Shown here: piece by piece, positions 46,001-54,175 of the stretch
How positions within the stretch are numbered: the first letter of the stretch is position 1
Layout: every line of letters begins with the position of its first letter
Source: Neodontobutis hainanensis
Lineage: Eukaryota; Chordata; Actinopteri; Gobiiformes; Odontobutidae
Direction: 5' to 3'
Length of the DNA: 64,000 nucleotides
Assembly: GCA_024349245.1 (NCBI GenBank)
Contig: JALDNG010000020.1
Location: forward strand, 3,620,001 to 3,684,000
Made by a program: the position numbers and the translations under genes
Notes under the pieces: model-generated
What the model saw: the letters and a program-made list of their open reading frames with translations, nothing else
Database searches by the model: none
What the model was told of the DNA's origin: nothing

Positions 46001-48887
46001 AAGAAAAATAAACTCTCTTTCACAAACAAACCAGACCTTGGTTCAGGTTGGACTGAGGCAGGTCTGAGAGCGCCCTTAGGCCAGGTCCACGTGTTGGGGA
46101 GGGTTCATTTTTTTATCCTTTTCATCAAGATTAATTGAATCCAGTTTTCATTCTATCATGAACTAGTTGTGGACTTGGTCAGTCTCGATCCCAAAAAATG
46201 GTCTTAAGGCAAGTCTCAAGACCAAAACCGCTCTTATGTACTACAACAACACTACCTGGTTTAGTTGCTGGTTTAGAGACCCAAGATCTCCAAGTCCAAA
46301 TGTCAGTGCGTAAAATATATTTTTTTCCAAATAAAAAACAAAAAGTGGACCTAAGAGCACATTCAAGACAAATGAAGAGAAACCCGTGTCACAAAGCACT
46401 TGTTCACTGTTTGTGCAGAGCTGCTGTATGAAGACGTGTTCGCCGTGTGGGAGGTCATCTGGGTGGCTCCTCGGATCGCCTCTCGTCACTTTGTCCTCTT
46501 CCTGGCCTTGGCCCTGGTCACAGTTTACAGAGAGATCATCATCCACAACAACATGGACTTCACCGACATCATCAAGTTCTTCAACGGTCAGACACTAAAG
46601 CCAGCTCTCAGCTACACCCAGTTTAATTGAATTCTGCTGAAAATTTATCCTTCCACTGCCTTTTAACGCCATGAGCTCACTGACAGTGGTAATATTCTGA
46701 TTCAGTCTGACATAACGCCCTGTTTTGTAAATGAGCCTCAAATCCCTCATTTGCATTTGATTGTGTCGTTAAAATGCAGGGATTTTCTCAACTTCACGAG
46801 GTGTTCGAGGAACATAATCCCCCAGACAAACAAGCATTTTGTAGAATCTGACAAAAGGGAAACAGAAACAATAAATAAACAAGTGTGATATGATTGTTCT
46901 GTGGCTCAGGCTTCACATTCACAACGAGACTTTTGAGACACAAAACAGTCTCGACACACAATAGTTCTGGCAATGAAATCAGTGCAATTTAATAAGACAC
47001 ATTTGTGCTCAAAAGTTACATACTCCGGCGGAAATTCTGACTTTTTTTGGCTATTTTTTAGAGAATATGAATGATAACACAATTTTTTTTCTTTCACTCA
47101 TAGTGGTTGGGAGAAGCCATTTATTGTCAAACAATTGTGTTTACGTTTTTTTAAATAACAACAGAAACTACCCAAATGACCCTGATTAAAAGTTTTTAAT
47201 ACTGTTATTGCCATCTTTAACATCAATGACAGCTTGAAGTCTTTTGTGTTAGTTGTGGATGATGCTCTTTATTTTCTCAGATGGTAAAGCTGAACATTCT
47301 TTTTGGCAAAAAGCCTCCAGTTCCTGTAAATTCTTGGGCTGTCTTGAATGAACTGCACGTTTGAGATCTCCTCAGAGTGGCTCAATGATACTGAGGTCAG
47401 GAGACTGACAGGTCGACTTGGCCTTGTGCTTTAGATCGTTTTCAGGTTAGAACGTCCAAGTACTTCCCATGCTTAGCTCCGGGCTGATGAGTGCAGATTT
47501 TTCTCCAGTATTTATTGATAAGATGCTGCGTTCATCTTTTCACCTCCATGTTTCACAGGAATGGTGTACCTTTCATCATAGGCCTTGTTGGCTCGTCTCC
47601 AAATGTAACGTTTATGGCTGTGGCCAAAAAGTTCAATTTTGGTCTCATCACTCCAAATGACTTTGTTTCAGAAGTTTTGAGGCTTGTCGCTCTTTGACAT
47701 ATTTTAAGTGCTTTGTGGCATTTGTGTAGTAATGGCTTTCTCGACCATGCTGTCCATTTTTCTTTTAGTGCCTCCTTATTGTGCATCTTGAAACAGCCAC
47801 ACCTGATCAGAGAGTCCTGTATTTCAGCTGAAGTTATTTGTGGGTTTTTCTTTGCATCCCGAACAATTTTCCTGCAGTTGTGGCTAAAATATTGGTTGGT
47901 CTACCTGTCCTTGGTTTAGTTTCAACAATATCCCTCATTTTCACTTCTTTATTATAGTTTAAACACTGCTGATTGGCATTCTCAATTGCTTGGATATCTT
48001 TTTACATCCCTTTCCTGTTTTCAACAGTTCAATTACTTTTTCCCGCTGATCCTTTGACAATTCTTTTGCTCTCCCATGACTCAGACAGAAACGTCAGTGC
48101 AGCACTGAATAAAAGATGCAAGGGTCTGTCAGGAGGATACACACACACTGATTACGAGCTGATGGATACCTTTAGTAGCCATTCAAACTAGTTTGTGCCA
48201 CTTGTGCATGTTATCAGGCCAAAATCACCAGGGTATGTAAACTTTTTATCAGGTTCATTTGGGTAGTTTCTGTTTTCATTATGATTTAAAAAAGAGTAAA
48301 CACAGTTGTTTTACAAGAAATGTCTTCACCCAAACACTAACTATGAGTGAAAGAAAAGTTTTTTGTGTTATAATTCATATTCTCTGAAAAAAAATTGCAA
48401 ATTCCGACAGGTTTTGTAAACATATGAGCACAACTGTACTTTTTTTTTTATAAATTTGCATCTTGTCAAGAACACAGCACTCTTTTTTTCTGGTGTAAAC
48501 TAAAACAGGGCTGGCAGCTCTTAACAAGGGCTCCATTTGACTTTGTTTACAAATGCATAAGGGTGTGGCTTTAAGCAAACCTTGTGTAACTTTATGGCTT
48601 TGTATGACTTTTGTTCTTGATAGTAATTAGTTATCTTTACAATAATGAATATAAAGAGTAGAGTACATCCTGGAGTGTAGTGATGAGAGGCTGCTGCCCT
48701 GAACAGCAGAAACAGCTGCTAAGAATGAACACTTATAGCTTATAGATATAGCTTTGTTTTTGATAAAACATACATTTATTAACTAATGTGTTTTCCAGAG
48801 ATGGCCGAGCGTCACGACGTCCAGAACATTCTAAAGATCGCCCGAGAGCTTGTCCATAAAGTCCAGTCTCTGATGGACAACAAGTGA
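18785..48887 (+). CDS. sgsm2: sgsm2: small G protein signaling modulator 2 (RUN-RBD-TBC Rab GTPase-activating protein), 5' end outside window
   Basis: Twenty-two exons join in frame: 18785-18953, 25496-25663, 27004-27071, 27300-27448, 27690-27824, 31234-31358, 32405-32472, 32560-32723, 33099-33231, 34286-34420, 37644-37818, 38745-38809, 39825-39970, 42243-42371, 43267-43449, 44033-44419, 45003-45127, 45204-45286, 45681-45790, 45857-45953, 46419-46586, 48799-48887. All introns are GT-AG and all phases agree. The sum is 3071 nt, about 1022 residues plus TGA. Order: RUN domain (about residues 1-170 of the visible part), a Rab-binding middle region, then a C-terminal TBC domain (from about 567). 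Paralog choice rests on SGSM2-like linkers (DSPDSGLPSSRNYSV, DTVALNLHRIDKDVQRC) and the ending HKVQSLMDNK. By family knowledge SGSM2/RUTBC1 binds Rab9 and acts on Rab32/38-type Rabs in endosome and melanosome traffic. The first coding exon(s), expected to add about 40-50 residues, were not found and are probably upstream. Confidence 0.93.
19185..19670. mobile_element. Tc1/mariner-like element remnant
   Basis: Non-coding end sequence gtgttcaaatacttattttc followed by ctcactgta, and an internal part (ttggcaatttccctgtagcc), are the recurring pattern of a fish Tc1/mariner family. The centre is deleted, so it is inactive. Confidence 0.55.
20270..20490 (+). mobile_element. L2-like LINE ORF2 C-terminal fragment
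   Basis: Reads in pieces as a typical L2-clade reverse transcriptase C-terminus (TFSS.LEGETED, EPLEFGTA, SFKFKTHF) with frameshifts and stops. It is degenerate. Confidence 0.4.
20626..21236. mobile_element. non-autonomous DNA transposon
   Basis: Ends gagttgggtcgatatctgat at the left and gatgaaaatattagctaata then ttgtccatctctactc at the right, with ggccgatatt motifs at both sides. This is an inverted-end element common in fish. Confidence 0.45.
21635..21648 (+). promoter_or_regulatory. strong X-box-like RFX motif in sgsm2 intron
   Basis: GTTTCCATGACAAC matches the RFX palindrome at 12 of 14 positions. It sits in a locally GC-richer patch (21590-21700) between a C-rich stretch and gcatgatgggaaaca. 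Confidence 0.45.
23529..25184. repeat. 11-bp minisatellite AGGTCTAAACC/AGGACTAAACC, about 150 units
   Basis: Perfect-to-near-perfect tandem units with two main alleles (ggtct and ggact) and rare variants (aaccc, accatg, accggg). The block with aaaccatgtctaaccc at about 23560 recurs at about 24232, and aaccgggtc at 24028 recurs at 24721. A 670-690-bp segment was therefore duplicated within the array. It lies in the intron between the first two visible sgsm2 exons, ending about 310 bp before exon 25496. Confidence 0.97.
25664..27003. other. sgsm2 intron
   Basis: AT-rich. No feature was recognised other than the T-rich acceptor tract. Confidence 0.6.
27690..34420 (+). CDS. sgsm2: sgsm2 exons encoding the serine-rich linker and Rab-binding (PH-like) middle region
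   Basis: Exons 27690-27824, 31234-31358, 32405-32472, 32560-32723, 33099-33231 and 34286-34420. Recognisable blocks are SASEDRLA-like MSEDRFAASAREYVESLHQN, then LSLHQAGDNLTLKWTPNQL, SIYWDYALTVPLRQIVCIHC, GTLVLVSQDGIQRPPLHFP, FRIVYPGYRYEA and an acidic DDDEEEEDRLHAMISMICSR stretch. In the SGSM family this region is the small-GTPase interaction segment that precedes the TBC domain. The intron 32473-32559 is only 87 bp, with an acceptor reading cggcag. Exon 34286-34420 ends in phase 1 and can join directly to 37644 or to the proposed cassette exon at 35537. Confidence 0.9.
29186..29240. repeat. short 12-bp tandem repeat GGTCTGGTTCTG
   Basis: About four imperfect copies. Confidence 0.7.
29962..30237 (-). 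CDS. unrecognised antisense coding-like terminal exon within an sgsm2 intron
   Basis: On the minus strand a CAG acceptor (30240-30238), preceded by a branch-point-like ctgac and a partly pyrimidine-rich stretch, opens a 91-codon frame ending in TAA at 29964-29962. It begins DDVKVSDCGRAVAERCTLWE, continues through YDSRVKPTLTLEQEDSFHQ and ends EFVFPPKDASKTRTY. Codon use is strongly exon-like (CTG, GAG, CAG, GTG and AGC preferred), unlike the surrounding AT-rich intron. There is no in-frame ATG and an in-frame TGA lies just upstream, so it would need splicing from further exons that I could not find, or it is a relic. I do not recognise the family. No AATAAA is obvious close downstream. Confidence 0.4.
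   Translation of the reverse strand, partial: DDVKVSDCGRAVAERCTLWEAGIQTHYDSRVKPTLTLEQEDSFHQKHSLFVSDTLRDNNNHQFEYSAAWANCEEAPEFVFPPKDASKTRTY
31446..31490. mobile_element. short dispersed-repeat fragment
   Basis: caagcttgaagacgtttcat followed by ctctttgtccagtt resembles a segment that recurs in fish genomes next to retroelements. It is too short to classify. Confidence 0.25.
33797..33915. repeat. Minisatellite family A: two inverted copies in an sgsm2 intron
   Basis: Reads actgacctccaagagtctgg and, once more, actgacctctgtgagtctgg with ggactaactctgtctcctt, the reverse complement of the family A unit. It is flanked on both sides by degenerate 'agaccaagacc' sequence (33640-33730 and 34020-34110). 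Confidence 0.85.
35537..35635 (+). CDS. sgsm2: candidate sgsm2 cassette exon (33 codons, frame-neutral)
   Basis: A long pyrimidine tract (35490-35533) ends in gttcag. A 99-nt open stretch follows, then a GT at 35636 (gtagaa). Joined to the preceding exon (one base left over) it reads AINRDAVHSNSSPTLSPRP, then a Pro-rich LSPPFCHYGPVGFR. It leaves one base, so the reading frame into exon 37644 is kept with or without it. The Ser/Pro composition suits a disordered linker between the RBD and TBC domains. Vertebrate SGSM2 is known to have longer and shorter isoforms; I cannot verify that this exon corresponds to that difference. The donor is weak, consistent with alternative use. Confidence 0.55.
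36153..37317. mobile_element. TTAA-flanked MITE with perfect 18-bp inverted ends
   Basis: Left end TTAAAGGGATAGTTCAGT at 36153-36170 and its exact reverse complement at 37300-37317 enclose 1165 bp. The TTAA at each edge fits piggyBac-type target choice. Inside, a segment with 'ttatcatagcacatgtgaat' occurs twice (about 36427 and 36668), marking an internal duplication. No transposase frame is visible. It lies in the sgsm2 intron before exon 37644. Confidence 0.75.
37644..39970 (+). CDS. sgsm2: sgsm2 exons linking the RBD to the TBC domain
   Basis: Exons 37644-37818, 38745-38809 and 39825-39970. The first encodes DHGDMMEMQGLGGS and a Cys-rich stretch ending GCTCIHDTTDIHT. Its donor cacac|gtacga is chosen because it is the only nearby GT that preserves phase into VPLKMLCQNMKRQIVSRAFY. 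The third reads WLAYCRHLSTVRTHLSALVN and ends WSKYQKDCK. The exact donor of the first exon is the least certain junction of the gene. A SINE-like tail ends only about 40 bp before the acceptor of the third exon. Confidence 0.85.
39716..39800 (+). mobile_element. SINE-like tail next to an sgsm2 acceptor
   Basis: An (AAT)n run then agattggatttatattgcgc and ttttttcccg, the common ending of fish SINE/MITE copies. It lies 25-110 bp before exon 39825. Confidence 0.4.
40613..41276. repeat. Minisatellite family A, array 2: about 11 copies in the intron before sgsm2 exon 42243
   Basis: Same unit as array 1, but most copies read ggtcagagtttg rather than ggtcagtgtttg and several have tcacgg for tcatgg. 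This indicates local homogenisation. It is preceded by 'gaccaagaccagag' degenerate sequence. Confidence 0.95.
42243..48887 (+). CDS. sgsm2: sgsm2 exons encoding the TBC (Rab-GAP) domain and stop codon
   Basis: Exons 42243-42371, 43267-43449, 44033-44419, 45003-45127, 45204-45286, 45681-45790, 45857-45953, 46419-46586 and 48799-48887. The TBC start motif is HEIRKEVWPFLLGHYKFGM. A long acidic/serine insert (44033-44419, 129 codons) interrupts the domain, as in the family. The catalytic arginine finger IxxDxxR is present as IDKDVQR in exon 45003-45127. The glutamine finger YxQ is present as GYVQGMCDLLAP in exon 45204-45286. Both fingers being intact predicts an active GAP. The protein ends EMAERHDVQNILKIARELV then HKVQSLMDNK and TGA at 48885-48887. 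Confidence 0.94.
42945..43007. repeat. (AAT)n microsatellite
   Basis: About 20 uninterrupted AAT units, preceded by an A-rich run, 260 bp before sgsm2 exon 43267. Confidence 0.97.
43779..43823 (+). CDS. sgsm2: candidate sgsm2 microexon (15 codons, frame-neutral)
   Basis: Between exons 43267-43449 and 44033-44419, both of which have phase-0 boundaries here, the sequence caccgcag precedes 45 nt reading TQCKVLQFHPIIREK, followed by gtatga. Length, phase and both splice dinucleotides fit an in-frame microexon. The pyrimidine tract is mediocre. In the paralog SGSM1 this position holds a longer insert, so variable length here is plausible. It could also be a chance match. Confidence 0.4.
44145..44159 (-). 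promoter_or_regulatory. CTCF-type motif inside sgsm2 coding exon
   Basis: The minus strand reads CCACCAGGGGGCGCT, essentially the optimal CTCF core. It is within codons for EERPLVEF. Confidence 0.5.
46997..48438 (-). mobile_element. Tc1-like transposon, degenerate transposase
   Basis: The right end reads gagcacaactgta, and its reverse complement matches the left cattt/gtgctcaaaagtt end. Inner terminal blocks agagaatatgaat and ctttcactcatag occur inverted at 47060-47103 and 48345-48383, giving inverted repeats of about 100 bp. The minus strand carries broken transposase-like pieces (KHGGEKMNAAS; SETKSFGVMRPKLNFLA), interrupted by stops. Inactive. It fills the last sgsm2 intron. Confidence 0.7.
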
Positions 48888-48938
48888 CCGGCCCCTGACT
48901 GCCCAGCCCTCCAGTCCTGGTCCCGTCCCGCTCCCCCA

Positions 48939-48954
48939 CAGCGCCCCCTGGAGG
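48939..48954 (-). promoter_or_regulatory. CTCF-type motif just after the sgsm2 stop codon
   Basis: The minus strand reads CCTCCAGGGGGCGCTG, matching the CTCF core with one weak position. Same orientation as the motif at 44145. Confidence 0.45.
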
Positions 48955-49989
48955 TCCCTCAGACCCCCGTCTCCTCCCCCGCGGGACAGGACCGTGCTGC
49001 AGCCTCGATGTTTACAGAACCCTTCCCTTGAATGCCCTGGTGTGGCTCTGTCTGCATGCTCGTGACCACACTGTGAAGTATCCCCTCAATCCTCCACTTT
49101 CTTTTTTCTACCTGAGTATTTCTCCGAACCAGAGGAGGTCACTAGAGTGCAAAGGTCAGCCTTAGCCACAATTTTACATGTGACCAAAAAGACTGTGCCA
49201 ACTACCTTTGATCCTGAGTGTTTTCTACGACAAGCATGTGTGTGTTACAGCCTAAAATCTTTGGATGTGTCTTCTTTTTTTTCTTCTTTTTTTTTTCTTT
49301 CCTTACGACACAAATGTTGCCTTTAAATGTAAACCTGAAGTACGTTGTTGCACTTTTTGGTGAGAGTTTCCGTCCCGGTGCCGGTGAAGGCCTGAGCAGT
49401 GTCAGGAAAAGGTCAGAGGTGCCACAAAAGGATGAAAAAAATTGATTGCAACCAACTTCTCTGAGCAATGATGAGTCATAATCTGGGTTTTTTGAAGTAG
49501 TAGCTGTTTTTATTGCCCACTACAGAGGAATAGGTTTTGTTTTAGGGTCACATTTGTTTTAAAAATCTAAATTAGAAAACTTTTTTTAATGGACTACTTC
49601 CCAGAATATCACTTTAACTAAAATGTCACAGCCTTGTAACTCAAACGAGGGAAACAAACAGAGCACAACTAAAACGGAAGCACACCAACATTTCATGAAA
49701 AGTACAAAATAGGAAGTGGCTTTAATTAACTTATTGTTAACCTGCTCTTAAGTTGGATGTAGTTGTCTGGGAAAAAACAAAGCAATTTGTTTATTTTCTA
49801 GGTATTTTGTAGTTTATATATTTATAATGTGAGATATTTTCCCTTTGAATTGGTTTATTGTCTATGATTTTGATTAGAATTGGTGCCAAAAAGAAGTTGG
49901 TTGCAATTTTTGTGGATTGTAACTGTCCTGCCTCTACTTTAGTAAAGATTAAAAATCATTAGCTGGACATATTAGAAAATCATATGGCC

Positions 49990-50090
49990 TCCACTCAGAA
50001 TATCCTCCCAGGGGCCTCCTTCCGCTCGGACCAGAACACCTTCTCAGGCAGACGTCAGGGCCTGATGGTACCTCTCAGCTGCCTCAGGAG
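49990..50090. mobile_element. RTE-like LINE 3' fragment
   Basis: cctcccaggggcctccttcc and cagaacaccttctcaggcag resemble the antisense 3' part of fish RTE-type LINEs; see the larger piece at 51380. Confidence 0.4.
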
Positions 50091-50585
50091 TCCTAACCAG
50101 GCCTGATAGTATTCCCTCTTCAGCTTTCCAGAGCTCCGAGGGGTTGTGTCAAAACTGGAGTCGGTCCGTCTCAAATCATCTGGTTTCAGTTCCGGAGGTG
50201 GAAGTTGAAATCATCTCTAACAGCCAAAATCATCTCAGCCAAACGTTCCTAACAGACTCTTTTACACTTTCGTATCCAACTCACCCTGCCTCTTCTTCAG
50301 GCACTCTTTTACCCAGTGTCCAACAATGTCCAACAACAGCCAAAGGTCAAAGGAAACAACCACAAAGTTGAGCATCGACCTCCAGACCAGGGTGTCCTGG
50401 TGCCAAGTGCACACTAGCACAGGTGTCCAATGAGAGAACACCACTCAGGGTCAGACCGGCTGACTTATTTACAGCTATTTACCAATTTCTAAGTCTCCTT
50501 GTCGGTATTGCACATGAAAGGGATGGCAGTATTTAGTGAAAGTGTGGTGTTAACTTATTCCCTAAAGCAGGAAAATGTCAGCCCC

Positions 50586-50632
50586 AGTTTGGAGAAGCAG
50601 ACAGGAGCAATGACACAGGCTTTGTGTTTGGT
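50586..50632. repeat. dispersed repeat B, copy 1
   Basis: A 25-bp core (50586-50610, starting agtttggagaagcagacagg) is shared without mismatch with 60811-60835 and, bar the outer bases, 63431-63455. The following acaggctttgtgtt is shared with copy 3. Confidence 0.8.
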
Positions 50633-51379
50633 CCGTCTGCTAAAACGAAGATTTACTAATATTAAATTTGCTCCAAAAGTATAAGTTCATTTCCATATGT
50701 CCAGCTATTTTTAATTCTCTTCAGACTGGTTTGTTCTAAAGGTTCGCAGGTCAAAGGGACTTGACACAAAGCTGCTGGTGATGCCAAACCTATGGAGTGT
50801 TCAGAGAATCAGTGTTAGGATTAATAACCAGGCTCCACAGTAACAGCACAGAGACAAACTTTATGTTTTATTTTTTTTTTTTACTGTTGCCTTTTATCAG
50901 TGTGTAACTTTTCTGTAAAACCCTGTGTAACTTGCCTTTGTCAACAATGGCTGCATCTGATTGGTCGTCCATCTGGGACCTCCACCTGTGATTCAAGTGC
51001 CAAGAGTCTTCCCCAGTCATGATCCCTGTACCACGAAAGACAGATTAGAGGGATTGGAGAGGGTTAATCCTGAGTTTTTGGTGTCACAAAGCAGGTTTTA
51101 CTCTCAGTGGATACTATTTAACCAGGTAAGTTCACTGAGCACTGGGCGCGATGCAGACAGGCTAAAAGATTAAGTATAAAAGGTAAAAAGAGGAAGAAGG
51201 AAGGGATGCACCCATTACAAACAATAGAGTTTCACACAATATTTTATCATTCACTACAAGAAATGCAATGTGTACAGTAAATACAATGACAAAAAGAAAG
51301 AGGTGCCTTTAAGAGATGCTTTCAACCAGGACAGTGCCATTTTATCAGGAGAGTCTGGTTAAATTAACATTCTAGACAC

Positions 51380-51825
51380 TTCCTCCAGTTTTTCCGGGGG
51401 AACACCGAGGCGTTCCCTGGCCAGCTGAGAGACGCTGGAACGCAAAGCCGCCCTGCGTATGAAGTTCATTTTGGCCGGCCTTATATACAGGATCTTGTTC
51501 ATAGGTGAGAGTAGGAACGTAGATCGACCGTTAAAGGAGCTTTGCCTTACAGCTCAGCTCCTTCTTCACCATGACAGACCGATTCGTCTGTCAATGTCCC
51601 GCTCCCTCCTTCCCTCACTCGTGAACACGACCCCAAGATACTTGAACTCCTCCACTTGAGGCAGGAGCTCTCCACCAACCTGAAGGGGACAAGCCACCCT
51701 TTTCCGACTGAGAACCATGATCTCAGACTTGGAGGTGCTGATCCTCATCCCAGCCGCTTCACACTCGGCTGCAATTCGTCCCAGTGCACACTGAAGTTCC
51801 TGGCTTGATGAAGCCAACAGGACAA
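51380..51825 (-). mobile_element. RTE-like non-LTR retrotransposon fragment (reverse transcriptase C-terminal part)
   Basis: Minus-strand frame 51817-51566 reads ECEAAGMRISTSKSEIMVLS, RKRVACPLQVGGELLPQVEE and FKYLGVVFTSEGRRERDIDR: the post-palm reverse transcriptase block found in many fish LINEs. Sequence further 3' (51380-51560) continues the element with frame breaks. It inserted antisense to sgsm2, within the inferred 3' UTR. Confidence 0.75.
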
Positions 51826-52271
51826 CATATTCTGCAAATAGCAGACAATATAAACAAAATGTGTGTTATATTGTCCACATGCACAGCAGAAGAGACTCGA
51901 TTAAACTACCTCTGAACCAAACATATAACAAATCAGAGAAACAGTTCAGCACATAAAGCACGCACCATTTTAGATAAAATGGTTACAATACACTGGGCGA
52001 CCAGTGTCCTGCTTTGTGCAGGACTGCTCAGCATTTTCAGCATAAATACTGTCTCCCACAAATTATGCATATGTCCAACATTTTGATTGGCTGTAAATAA
52101 TTTGTGAAAGACCCGTCTCTGCTTTGATGTCCAGTTGTAACAAAGCAGGAAAGACTAATCAAAGCACAGTTTGATTGACAGGTCCAGCACTCAGCAGGTT
52201 GTTCTCCACCCACAATGCCAAGCGAAGAGTGGGGAAACATAAAAAATACCAAAAAAAGAAGATTCTATTAC

Positions 52272-52277
52272 AATAAA
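52272..52277 (+). terminator. poly(A) signal AATAAA, candidate proximal sgsm2 end
   Basis: Canonical AATAAA with a GT-rich element within 30 bp downstream. It would give a 3' UTR of about 3.4 kb. Confidence 0.45.
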
Positions 52278-53171
52278 GATGTGTTTTTGTGAGCAGTGTC
52301 AGAGAAGATTCTCCAGCCCCGCTGTCTGGGGGATATTTGTGAGTTTTGATTAACACAGCATCAGTAAGGTGTCCCGTGTTGTAACCCTTTGTTTCGCATA
52401 AACATTTGTTATGATCTGGTCACCCTTGTTACGATTGGTCAGGTAGGATTGATTAATGGGAGGAGTTCAGACCCGCTTTGTTTTGCTGTAAAAGTTTGTC
52501 GAATGAGCTTCATCTGTCCTCGTGGTACAGGGCCCTGAAGTGTACTGTAGTCATCTGGCTCCCTCTCTGAAAAAAAAAAAAAAAAAAAGAAAATGGTGGC
52601 GTGTGGATGTACTGAGTGTGCAACCCCTCTGCGACCCCTCCGTCCCGTCTCTGTGCAGGACATTTTCGGGGGCTTGTAGCAGAGTGTTTTTTTTTTTCTT
52701 TTTTCTTTCTCTTCCAATCAGGACGTTGTGTAACCAAAGCCTTGAAACAGCCCCCTCTGTGGCATGACCATGTGCAATTTCCTACTGCATCTTGAAGACT
52801 GTTTACGATGTGTGTAAAATATTTTTGTAAAAATCGTGATATCTTTATCTACTGTGCAATTTCTGTCACTTGAAAAAACACGTTAAAGTCTATATATAAA
52901 TTGATGTAAATACAACCCAAAGCCCTGGATTTCTATTTCTAAGAAAGTGAGGACATATAAATGAATCTATTTTTCTGTTTGGAGCAGCACTAGTGTAAAC
53001 TGTGCAGAGATGCCGAATGTGTGCAGAATATGTTACACGTTGACTGTTAGGTGTTCTTTATCAATGTCGTGCACTGAGATTTTACATTTCTATTTATTCA
53101 GAGAAATTAGGATTGCATTGATAAATATGTATTGGTAAAGGATGTATCATTTTCCTTGAATGTAATGTATT

Positions 53172-53177
53172 ATTAAA
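53172..53177 (+). terminator. poly(A) signal ATTAAA, candidate distal sgsm2 end
   Basis: ATTAAA followed by gagtttgttcac. It lies just before a Tc1-like fragment and about 0.85 kb before the ift20 first exon, so sgsm2 and ift20 would be closely spaced head-to-tail neighbours. Confidence 0.45.
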
Positions 53178-53265
53178 GAAGAGTTTGTTCACTACCCGGC
53201 TGTGAGAATTTCTTCTAAAAACGCAATTTTCATTACCTTTTGTAATAATGTAAAGCGGCTGTATA

Positions 53266-53700
53266 TATACAATGGCATGAAAAAGAATCTGAACCCTTTA
53301 GAATTGCTCACATTTTTGCATAAAATCACCATCAAATGTGATCTAATCTTTGTCAAAATGACACAAATGAAAATGTCTGCTTTAATTACCCCCCACCCCC
53401 CCACCCCCCAAACATTTATAGGTTTTCATATTTTAAATGAGAATAACATGCAAACAATGACAGAATGGGGAGGAATAAGTAACTGAACCTTCTGCCTAGG
53501 GAGACTTTGAGAGCACAATTTATGAGAGAACAATTTAACCCAATTTAACCCAAGTCAGGGGTGTGTCCAATCACTGAGGAGTGGTTTAAAGCTGCCCTGC
53601 TCACTATAAAACACACACCTGGTAAGAATTGTGTCTTGATGAGAAGCATTGCCTGAAGTGAAAAATCAGACAAAATTGCAAACAAAAATACCCATATATT
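53266..53700. mobile_element. Tc1-like element left part
   Basis: atatacaatggcatgaaaaa, then gaatctgaaccctttagaat and tcacatttttgcataaaatc, are the characteristic outer sequence of a fish Tc1 family. A C-rich run at 53391-53408 is inside. No right end or transposase is present. Confidence 0.6.
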
Positions 53701-53789
53701 TGTGCAGAACCAATGATTTACTTATGTTTACCCAGATTTACTCCCGGACGGTGGTGTTTACTGCATTTAACCAGGATGGGTTTGGTTTT

Positions 53790-53803
53790 GTTTCCTTGAC
53801 AAC
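53790..53803 (+). promoter_or_regulatory. X-box-like RFX site upstream of ift20
   Basis: GTTTCCTTGACAAC matches the palindromic RFX X-box GTTGCCATGGCAAC at 11 of 14 positions, with both half-sites intact in spacing. It lies about 270 bp before the inferred ift20 exon 1. RFX factors drive ciliary genes, so position and function agree. Confidence 0.5.
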
Positions 53804-54059
53804 GGGAGAGAGCACAGAGATTATTTAACATGAAGAGATTTTTTGTGTCCATTTGCAATACATTACAGTAAAAATCCTCATAAACTAAACGGTGTCACTA
53901 AGTAACTTAACTACCTCTTACTGTATTTTTAGGGAAATTATAAATATATCAATAATAAATAGAAAAACTGGTTGTTTTGTGAAAAGAAAAAAGACAAGGA
54001 GGAACGCCGACTACGATTGGCTCACAGTACGTCATGTGACCCCGCGGTACGATACGTGG

Positions 54060-54175
54060 AGAACGTCGCGGGTCGGCATCTCTCGCCACTGCAGAATCTC
54101 TGGTGTTATCGCTGCCACATCACAACACAACACGAGTCAACTTAGATTAACGGAGACGGACAGCTTCATATTCAG
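54060..54175 (+). other. ift20: ift20 5' non-coding exon 1 (approximate 5' end)
   Basis: A GC-richer stretch with CpGs (gaacgtcgcgggtcgg) runs to ttcag|gtgaaa, giving a donor at 54176. The next acceptor that fits is 55355-55357, 11 nt before the ift20 start codon. Upstream are an inverted CCAAT box (gattgg near 54015) and tacgtcatgtgac near 54028. The transcription start is inferred only. Confidence 0.55.

Larger units (their letters stand above)
42372..48798. other. introns of the sgsm2 TBC region
   Basis: (AAT)n at 42945, the candidate microexon at 43779, degenerate 'caagacc' sequence near 46180 and the Tc1-like element at 46997-48438. The introns 45128-45203 (76 bp) and 45791-45856 (66 bp) are very short. 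Confidence 0.6.
48888..53195 (+). other. sgsm2: sgsm2 3' UTR (probable) with two poly(A) signals
   Basis: After the stop codon the sequence stays non-coding for 4.3 kb. AATAAA at 52272-52277 is followed by a GT-rich stretch (gtgtttttgtgag). ATTAAA at 53172-53177 is followed by gagtttgttc. Either could end the transcript. The span contains RTE-like LINE fragments (49990-50090 and 51380-51825), a pyrimidine-rich run near 49270-49300 and an A tract at 52570-52590. The exact 3' end cannot be fixed from sequence alone. Confidence 0.5.
53196..54059. other. sgsm2-ift20 intergenic region and ift20 promoter
   Basis: Tc1-like fragment (53266-53700), then about 350 bp with the X-box-like site, an inverted CCAAT box and a CRE/E-box-like tacgtcatgtgac. 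No TATA box was seen. Confidence 0.5.
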
